This document shows, in pieces, positions 34,832-40,108 of a DNA stretch of 40,108 bases. How positions within the stretch are numbered: the first letter of the stretch is position 1; every line of letters starts with the position of its first letter. Source of the DNA: Desulfobulbaceae bacterium UBA2276. Its GTDB lineage: Bacteria > Desulfobacterota > Desulfobulbia > Desulfobulbales > Desulfocapsaceae. Location: contig DDWW01000004.1 of assembly GCA_002347085.1 (NCBI GenBank), positions 9,561 through 49,668 on the forward strand. The letters run 5' to 3'. A program made the position numbers and the translations under genes. The notes under the pieces are model-generated. The model searched no databases. It was not told where the DNA came from and saw nothing but the letters and a program-made list of their open reading frames with translations.

Positions 34832-35311
34832 TTACCACACCTTCTCCACCTTCAGAATCCGCTCCTGTATTCGCCCACCCTTATGGGGAGCGAGTACCGC
34901 AACCACCCGAACCCGGTTGCCGGTCTCAATGGGCTCATCAGCCAGATAGGCCCAGGATTCATCACCCAGCACCGGTACCGAAAAGGCCACCCGACCACTC
35001 TCCCCCGGATTCAAGGCCCGAGTGGCGGCAATCCCGGTCTGGCCGATGGCTGCCTGCTCATCAACCAGCAGGGCCTTGATTTTTTTTCGGGGGACAAAAA
35101 GACGAAACCAGATGAAGGTAAATCCGATACTTGATCCGGAAAAAACCAGCAATTGCCACTTCAACGAGATCTCAGGAAGAACAGCGAGGAGCAGGCCGGT
35201 GATAATAGCCCCTAAGCCAAACCAGAAAATAGTAAATGAGGGCACCACCAGCTCCATCACCACTAAGATAATTCCCAAGACTATCCAATGCCACCAGAGG
35301 AAATATTCCAT
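34832..35311 (-). CDS. NfeD-like membrane protein
   Basis: This 159-aa protein has about three N-terminal hydrophobic segments (WHWIVLGIILVVMELVVPSF, then IFWFGLGAIITGLLLAVLP, then LVFSGSSIGFTFIWF) and a C-terminal OB-fold domain (about 90-155, GRVAFSVPVLGDESWAYLADE). That is the short NfeD form lacking the protease domain. NfeD proteins pair with stomatins, and that partner follows 214 bp downstream on the same strand. I start at ATG 35311 with AAGGG upstream; an earlier ATG at 35350 is possible. Confidence 0.9.
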   Translation of the reverse strand: MEYFLWWHWIVLGIILVVMELVVPSFTIFWFGLGAIITGLLLAVLPEISLKWQLLVFSGSSIGFTFIWFRLFVPRKKIKALLVDEQAAIGQTGIAATRALNPGESGRVAFSVPVLGDESWAYLADEPIETGNRVRVVAVLAPHKGGRIQERILKVEKVW

Positions 35312-35524
35312 CGACAGGCCCTTATCTTTGATTTTGAATCCGGAGAACACAGGAGATACCTATGACTTTTTTTCTCGTAGGCCCTGCCTAAGATTTCAAC
35401 GACGCATCAATAAAAAGTATAATAGGTTAGTTTTTTGCTTAAAGCAATGAAATCAAAAAAGAGGGAAGAGAACAATCGAGATACGTCAGGAATTACGGAG
35501 ATGGCAGCCATCCCATAAAAATTC

Positions 35525-35746
35525 CTAATATAAACGGGGACGGGGGGATAAAGAAGGAGAGGCCTTCTTGTCATCAAGCATCTTGCGCAATTGTTGCAGT
35601 TCGGCCTGGGCCTGACGCAGTTCTTCGCGCAAGGCAGAGACCGTATCAGACGACATATCACCTGAAACGGTCTCAATATGGGCCTCAAGGCGACTCACAT
35701 CCCGCTGGGCGCGATACAATTCTATTGCCAGCAACTTAATTGACAT
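35525..35746 (-). CDS. Small coiled-coil protein, function unknown
   Basis: This 73-aa protein, MSIKLLAIELYRAQRDVSRL, continues as a heptad-like helix (LREELRQAQAELQQLRKMLDD) to a short basic tail. The composition is protein-like and the helix would be about 60 residues long. No clear ribosome site precedes it, so it is less certain than its neighbours. It has no Cys or membrane segment. The 213 bp between it and nfeD shows no feature I can name. Confidence 0.55.
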   Translation of the reverse strand: MSIKLLAIELYRAQRDVSRLEAHIETVSGDMSSDTVSALREELRQAQAELQQLRKMLDDKKASPSLSPRPRLY

Positions 35747-35858
35747 TATGAGCAGGGTGACGAGGAGGTTGAAGATGAGTGTGAGTAAAAAAAGAGTCCT
35801 GGAAGAAGCGAGGAGTACGGCGGAGAGGGGAAGACAGAAAAAATATGAGGAAGTTCAG

Positions 35859-36011
35859 TTACTTCTTACTGCCACCTAACTCACCTTGCTGTTTCACAAG
35901 GTTATTGAAGAAATCACAATATTCCCGCACTAATTTTTGTCTCTCGGCGATGGACATCTTGAAGTAAAATGGACTCAACATAAGGATTCCAATGGCTTCT
36001 TGAATCGTCAT
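35859..36011 (-). CDS. 50-aa protein, small conserved-looking ORF
   Basis: The minus strand encodes MTIQEAIGILMLSPFYFKMS, continuing IAERQKLVREYCDFFNNLVK and ending GGSKK, with a strong GGGGAGAG ribosome site seven bases before the ATG at 36011. The pattern (two helices, SPFYF at the turn) is that of a real small protein, and I recall similar short ORFs in related bacteria but cannot name a family. It has one Cys. It lies 112 bp upstream of the 73-aa gene on the same strand. Confidence 0.7.
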   Translation of the reverse strand: MTIQEAIGILMLSPFYFKMSIAERQKLVREYCDFFNNLVKQQGELGGSKK

Positions 36012-36171
36012 GACATCTCTCCCCTTTTTTCCTGCATTCCTTACATTTTAAAAAAATAAAATCAGGATCTCTGTTGTCAATATTTTCGACTAAAAACTCA
36101 TTTTTCTTTATCAAAAAAAAGAATTTTTAATTAAAATTTTCCGAGCTTACATCTTGAACGTTATATATATG

Positions 36172-36312
36172 GGGTGCCTTGAAAAATGAGGATTTTTGTT
36201 CAAGATCAAGGCATGCGAAAAATTTTACCGCAGGCATATAGTTGATATTCCGAGGATAAAATTTTGAGTATAACGCCGAGTTTGAGCAGAAAGACCATTT
36301 TTCAAGGCACCC
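36172..36312. repeat. MITE-like element, copy 2 with perfect terminal inverted repeats
   Basis: This 141-bp element is bounded by perfect 17-bp inverted repeats, GGGTGCCTTGAAAAATG (36172-36188) and its complement (36296-36312). AT-rich DNA flanks both sides (TATATAT / ATATGCAT), where a short target duplication might lie. Inside are TTGTTCAAGATCAAGG and GGCATATAGTTGATATTCCG, shared with copy 1. There is no coding capacity. It fills most of the gap between the 50-aa gene and yajC. Confidence 0.9.
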
Positions 36313-36336
36313 ATATGCATATCCGATCACGGAACT

Positions 36337-36369
36337 CCAGGGTTGACTCCATTGAAGAATCAACCCTGG
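36337..36369 (-). terminator. Probable terminator of yajC (tgt-yajC)
   Basis: CCAGGGTTGA (36337-36346) and TCAACCCTGG (36360-36369) form a perfect 10-bp stem with a 13-nt loop, 50 bp beyond the yajC stop. No long T-run follows on the minus strand, so termination may be inefficient or factor-dependent. Confidence 0.45.
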
Positions 36370-36418
36370 CTTGCAACTCTCCTCTGCACCCTGCAGAGTA
36401 TCAGCAACCGCCGAGCCC

Positions 36419-36727
36419 TCAGCCTCCTGCCTTGACCGGAGCTGCGACATTCGCGCTTTCAGGGCTGGCAATGGCCGAACGGGAGACCTTGACCCGCACA
36501 TCCTGGGCGATTTCCAGGGTGACAACGGTGTCGGTCAAACCGGTAATTGTGCCATGAATACCGCCTTTCGTAATCACCTTATTACCATTCTTCAGTTCAT
36601 TCAAAAATTGCTGCTGTTGCTTGGCCTGTTTCTGTTGCGGCCTGATCAACAGAAAGTAAAAAACCACAAAAATAAGAATAAGAGGGATAAAAGAGACAAG
36701 TCCTCCTCCGGCACCGGCTGTTGGCAT
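36419..36727 (-). CDS. yajC: Preprotein translocase subunit YajC
   Basis: This 102-aa protein has one membrane helix (SFIPLILIFVVFYFLLIRPQ, 12-31). The conserved QQKQAKQQQQFLNELKNGNKV and a beta-rich cytoplasmic domain follow (VITKGGIHGTITGLTD, about 51). YajC joins SecDF at the Sec translocon. The ribosome site is GGAGG. It lies 92 bp downstream of tgt on the same strand, the widely kept tgt-yajC order, but secD does not follow here; a repeat element and small genes do. Confidence 0.93.
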   Translation of the reverse strand: MPTAGAGGGLVSFIPLILIFVVFYFLLIRPQQKQAKQQQQFLNELKNGNKVITKGGIHGTITGLTDTVVTLEIAQDVRVKVSRSAIASPESANVAAPVKAGG

Positions 36728-36819
36728 AATGATTCCTCCAAAAAATTTTTATACTCTCAATGACGCTATTATCTTCGTACCAAGGGCTCATTCCCCCTTA
36801 TAAAACCTTGTTACTGTAA

Positions 36820-37938
36820 TCATTCACCGGTAAGCCTGCCATAAAAATCGTTGCGAAAGGTGGTAAATTGGTCACGTTCAATGGCCGCGCGCATCTCGGC
36901 CATCAGATTCAGATAATAATGCAGGTTATGGATGGTGTTCAGATGATAACTCAATATCTCTCGGCACTGAAAAAGATGACGCAGGTAGGCCCGGGAATAG
37001 TGCCGACAGGTGTAGCAGTTGCAATTGGCATCAATCGGCCCCTTATCGTCGCGGTAACGGGCATTCTTTATGGTAATCCTGCCGGTTGAGGTGAACAGGG
37101 TGCCGTTGCGGGCATTGCGGGTGGGCATCACGCAATCAAACATATCAACGCCCCGATAAACCCCTTCCACCAAGTCTTCCGGGGTGCCCACACCCATCAG
37201 ATACCGGGGATACTCCACCGGCAGATGCGGGATGACCGCCTCGGTCATCTCCTGCATCAGCCCCTTGTCTTCACCAACACTGAGCCCGCCAAGGGCGTAA
37301 CCATCAAAGCCGATATCAATAAGGGCCTGCGCGTGCTCCTGTCGTAAATCCGTAAACATGCCGCCCTGCACAATACCAAAAAGAAGCTGGCCGGTATCGG
37401 TCTGAGCCTCCCGGCACCGTCTGGCCCAGCGACTGGTGAGATCGGTGGCCTTGATGGTCTCCTCCCGGGTTGCCGGATAGGGAATACAGGTATCAAGACA
37501 CATCATGATATCAGACCCCAGAGCCTCCTGAACCTGCACCGCATCCTCGGGGCTGAGAAAAAGCTTGGACCCGTCAATATGGGAGCGGAAGGCCGCCCCC
37601 TGCTCGGTGATCTTGGCCAATTCCTTGAGGCTGAATATCTGAAAGCCCCCGCTATCAGTGAGGATGGGGCGATCCCAATGCATGAATCCATGCAGACCGC
37701 CAAATTTCTTGATCAGCTCGTGGCCGGGCCGGATATAAAGATGATAGGTGTTGCCAAGGATAATCTGGGCGCCCATCTCTTTCAGATTTTCAGGGGTAAC
37801 GGCCTTGACCGTGGCCTGGGTGCCAACCGGCATGAAAATAGGGGTCTGAAATGTGCCGTGCTGGGTACGCACCTCTCCCCTGCGGGCCGAGCAGCAGGAT
37901 GAGTTGCAATGGAGGGTAAAGGGTGATGTAATGGGCAT
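36820..37938 (-). CDS. tgt: Queuine tRNA-ribosyltransferase
   Basis: This 372-aa enzyme exchanges guanine 34 for preQ1 in tRNAs with GUN anticodons. It has LTDSGGFQIFS (Asp95, general base), VQGGMF (about 202), GGLSVGE, and the nucleophile region MFDCVMPTRNARNG (about 267). The zinc site is CNCYTC (Cys near 305-310) with a later His. The ATG at 37938 begins MPITSPFTLHC, fitting the family; an ATG at 38022 would add 28 hydrophobic residues. It is upstream of yajC on the same strand. Confidence 0.95.
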   Translation of the reverse strand: MPITSPFTLHCNSSCCSARRGEVRTQHGTFQTPIFMPVGTQATVKAVTPENLKEMGAQIILGNTYHLYIRPGHELIKKFGGLHGFMHWDRPILTDSGGFQIFSLKELAKITEQGAAFRSHIDGSKLFLSPEDAVQVQEALGSDIMMCLDTCIPYPATREETIKATDLTSRWARRCREAQTDTGQLLFGIVQGGMFTDLRQEHAQALIDIGFDGYALGGLSVGEDKGLMQEMTEAVIPHLPVEYPRYLMGVGTPEDLVEGVYRGVDMFDCVMPTRNARNGTLFTSTGRITIKNARYRDDKGPIDANCNCYTCRHYSRAYLRHLFQCREILSYHLNTIHNLHYYLNLMAEMRAAIERDQFTTFRNDFYGRLTGE

Positions 37939-38213
37939 GATAAGGGAAAAGAATCGAACCGGTAGAGAATTAAAAAAGAGTATTGAACGCAGAGGAAGCA
38001 ACAAAGGATAGAAAAAAGACAAAAGGCCTCAAGGTAAAAGACTATCATCCCATCCATTAGGAGAACACTATATATCGCTCTGTTATTTTTTCAACTCCCA
38101 TATCTTGCGGCCTTTCTCTCAACCGCTCATTGCGTACCAAGGAGCAAAGGATAAAAATTTGAACTTCACCGTAAGGTCAAGAGAATAAAGCAAATAAAAA
38201 AGATGATAATGAG
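37939..38213. other. Gene-free region upstream of tgt and the porin gene
   Basis: First part of the 483-bp gap between divergent tgt and the DUF3373 gene. The sequence is AT-rich with A-tracts. I see no gene; short open stretches on either strand lack ribosome sites. I could not define the tgt promoter with confidence. Confidence 0.4.
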
Positions 38214-38242
38214 TTGACAGAGAAAAAAAAATGCGGTAGTAC
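38214..38242 (+). promoter_or_regulatory. Candidate promoter of the DUF3373 porin gene
   Basis: TTGACA (38214-38219), a perfect -35 box, is followed 17 bp later by TAGTAC (38237-38242), a weak -10. It lies about 180 bp before the gene. Downstream are three copies of TGATTCT (38256-38262, 38271-38277, 38277-38283), which could be operator repeats. The overall AT-rich pattern loosely recalls Fur sites but is not a match I would assert. Confidence 0.4.
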
Positions 38243-38421
38243 AAATTATTGTAATTGATTCTTGATTATTTGATTCTGATTCTGTTATGATCATTTTCAA
38301 TAAGAAGATAGAGTCGTTTGGCACTCCCGCCTAAGTATCCGGCAGGATGAGCCTTGAATGCGATCTTGAGTCTCAGGAGGATTCGAGTTCGTCACTATTA
38401 AATGTTAGAGGAGGAAAGAAG

Positions 38422-39936
38422 ATGATTAAAAAATTTTCCATGCTGGCTCTTGCCGGTCTGATCGCCCTGCCTGTTGTTGCTTCTGCAGGTGTCGGCCCAC
38501 AAAAAAGCGACCTGGATCGTAAAATCCAGGATTTAAGCTCCCAGCTTGACCAACTGAAGGCCCAGATGGCCGCTCAGGCCGAGGCCAATGCTGCTACTAC
38601 CGCCAAAGTTGGCGCTTTGGACAGTACCGTTGCCAGCTTCAGTGATCGTGCGAGCGACTGGGACCTGGCTGCTCGGGTAAAACTGAACGGCGATTTCCGT
38701 GCCCGTATGGATTACTACAATGCCGAGTCTGTTTTTGGAACACAGTTTGAAAATGATACCGTATGGACCAATCGTTTCCGTCTGAACATGCGCGTAGCCG
38801 CCACCGAGAACGTAGAGTTCAAGGGCCGTCTGGCCATGTACAAGGCTTGGGGTATGGAGTCGGCAATGACTGATGATTCCGGCACTGCTTGGCCTCAGTT
38901 TGATGGTAACACCACCCGCACCCCTTCCGACAATGCCCTGCGCGTTGACCGTGCCTTTGTCAACTTCAACAACATCGCTGGGGCCCCAATCTGGTTCTCC
39001 ATTGGTCGTCGTCCGACCACCGATGGCAATCCCGCCAATATCCGCATGAACTCCGACGAGCGCAGTGGAACCCCACTGATCATGGATTATGCCTTTGACG
39101 GTATTTCCATGGGCTATGCCTACAAATGGGGCGGAGATCTGGGAGCCGGTCGTGTTCGCGTCTGTTACGGACGTGGATTTGAGGACGGACTTCAGGTAGA
39201 TGGCGACAACTTGAACGACATGGATTTTGTCGGAATGAGCTGGGATATTCTCCAGAAAGGTGATCGTTTCCTCTACGCCCAGTCTTTCCTTGCCGCCAAT
39301 GTTATCAATTACCCCAACTTCCAGGATCCTATTATCGACAGCATGTTCGGCAGTATGTCCGGCATGGGTGACAGAGTCAATGTGGGCAACCTCCAGCATA
39401 CCGGTATGACCTATATGGACAAGATTGCCGGCCTGAACTACTTCGTAGCCGGCGGCTGGAGCCGTACCGATCCTAATGAGAACGGGATGTTCAATGACTA
39501 CGTTGGGATGATGATGGGCATGAATGGTACTAACCAAGAGAGCGAGGACGGCTACCACGCCCACGTTGGTCTCCGTTATGATATCGATCCTATCGGCCTC
39601 AAGCTGGGTGCTGAGTGGAACTATGGTTCACAATACTGGATCGGCATGACCCCAGGACATGATGACCTCTATCAGTCCAAGATTGCCGCTCGCGGTAATG
39701 TTTATGAGGTATATGGTATCTATGACCTGCCCACCGGCGAGGCCATCTCTAAATATGCCAAGACCTTCATGCGTGTCGGCTATCAGCGTTACGAGTACGA
39801 TTATGCCGGTTCCGGTGATTGGAACATGATGGCCTATGACCTGAATGATAACATGGATCTGATGAAACTGGGTTACATGCAGGATGCTGTCGAGTCTGCT
39901 GATCAGGTTTACGTCACCCTTGAGGCATCATTCTAA
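38422..39936 (+). CDS. DUF3373-type porin-like outer-membrane protein
   Basis: This 504-aa protein has a signal peptide (MIKKFSMLALAGLIALPVVA, cleavage near ASA at about 23). A short coiled-coil segment follows (SDLDRKIQDLSSQLDQLKAQ, 30-55), then a beta-barrel with strands such as VKLNGDFRARMDYYNAESVF near 89, ending VYVTLEASF with the C-terminal Phe. This architecture matches the DUF3373 outer-membrane family. The ribosome site is AGAGGAGGAAAG; an ATG at 38347 would add 25 unlikely residues. A strong terminator follows, so it is a single-gene unit, probably highly expressed. Confidence 0.88.
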   Translation: MIKKFSMLALAGLIALPVVASAGVGPQKSDLDRKIQDLSSQLDQLKAQMAAQAEANAATTAKVGALDSTVASFSDRASDWDLAARVKLNGDFRARMDYYNAESVFGTQFENDTVWTNRFRLNMRVAATENVEFKGRLAMYKAWGMESAMTDDSGTAWPQFDGNTTRTPSDNALRVDRAFVNFNNIAGAPIWFSIGRRPTTDGNPANIRMNSDERSGTPLIMDYAFDGISMGYAYKWGGDLGAGRVRVCYGRGFEDGLQVDGDNLNDMDFVGMSWDILQKGDRFLYAQSFLAANVINYPNFQDPIIDSMFGSMSGMGDRVNVGNLQHTGMTYMDKIAGLNYFVAGGWSRTDPNENGMFNDYVGMMMGMNGTNQESEDGYHAHVGLRYDIDPIGLKLGAEWNYGSQYWIGMTPGHDDLYQSKIAARGNVYEVYGIYDLPTGEAISKYAKTFMRVGYQRYEYDYAGSGDWNMMAYDLNDNMDLMKLGYMQDAVESADQVYVTLEASF

Positions 39937-40013
39937 GGTGTTGGCCAAAAATAACGGGAATTTTATAAGGGTGTAAACAGCGCCTGCATTATCCGTTATG
40001 GTGTTGAATATCT

Positions 40014-40055
40014 AAGGGGAAGGTTCCTTTCACAAGGGCCTTCCCCTTTTTTTTT
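40014..40055 (+). terminator. Intrinsic terminator of the porin gene
   Basis: AAGGGGAAGG (40014-40023) pairs perfectly with CCTTCCCCTT (40039-40048), followed directly by a run of T to 40055. This is a textbook rho-independent terminator, about 78 bp after the stop codon. Confidence 0.9.
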
Positions 40056-40108
40056 TATTTATGCCAAGTCACATCAGAATGTTTTCGCGCAGAGGCGCAG
40101 GGACGCAG

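Noticed and set aside
35775..35879. 34-codon + strand ORF after a GAGGAGG ribosome-like site
   Set aside because: It overlaps the end of the better-supported 50-aa minus-strand gene and has only Lys/Glu-rich, unremarkable sequence.
38256..38300. Fur box upstream of the porin gene
   Set aside because: AT-rich TGATTCT repeats resemble parts of a Fur site, but no adequate match to the 19-bp palindrome is present.

Overview
The window looks like chromosomal DNA of a Gram-negative bacterium, most likely a sulfate-reducing or related Desulfobacterota lineage (Desulfobulbales-like). This is inferred from the KDO/LPS genes next to pyrG, two outer-membrane barrel proteins, the paired DUF47/PiT phosphate genes, and general protein character. 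I could not run a search, so the taxonomy is a judgement. No rRNA, tRNA, CRISPR array, phage or transposase gene was seen.

Layout. 1-612: the start of a VapBC toxin-antitoxin module, cut by the window edge, with a promoter inside an inverted repeat. 712-2335: a two-gene zinc/manganese-type ABC importer without a binding protein. 2586-7632: a small helical protein, a large FAD dehydrogenase, the Kup K+ transporter and a secreted MsrA-MsrB fusion. 7780-13574: pyrG-kdsA-[secreted subtilase]-kdsC-lptC, a KDO/LPS cluster interrupted by a protease gene. 13696-16948: TrmO, a divergent FabI-like reductase and an NDH-2/SQR-like flavoprotein. 17094-21700: phosphate and ion genes (PhoU, PiT, DUF47, CorA, a DUF486 protein). 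21923-23287: NhaA. 23631-28383: a chromate-resistance cluster (ChrB, a 97-aa unknown, rhodanese, a 77-aa duplicated Cys protein, MFS, ChrA). 28820-29782: an outer-membrane barrel. 29959-33469: a Ktr/Trk K+ system with a HAMP membrane protein. 33724-35311: a stomatin/NfeD pair split by a MITE-like repeat. 35525-36011: two small genes. 36419-37938: yajC and tgt. 38422-39936: a DUF3373 porin-like protein with a strong terminator.

The intergenic DNA carries three repeat families: (i) paired stem-loops in tandem at 14.6-14.9 kb and 23.3-23.6 kb, whose stems differ in sequence but keep pairing; (ii) a ~141-144 bp element with terminal inverted repeats at 34.7 and 36.2 kb; (iii) a ~169 bp imperfect palindrome at 33.5 kb that shares its 19-bp end with a short hairpin at 15.7 kb. 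Ion homeostasis dominates the gene content: K+ (Kup, Ktr), Na+ (NhaA), Mg2+ (CorA), phosphate (PiT), Zn/Mn (ABC) and chromate (ChrA). The most interesting leads are the compensatory-change repeat family, the unknown small proteins in the chromate cluster, and the HAMP protein tied to KtrA.
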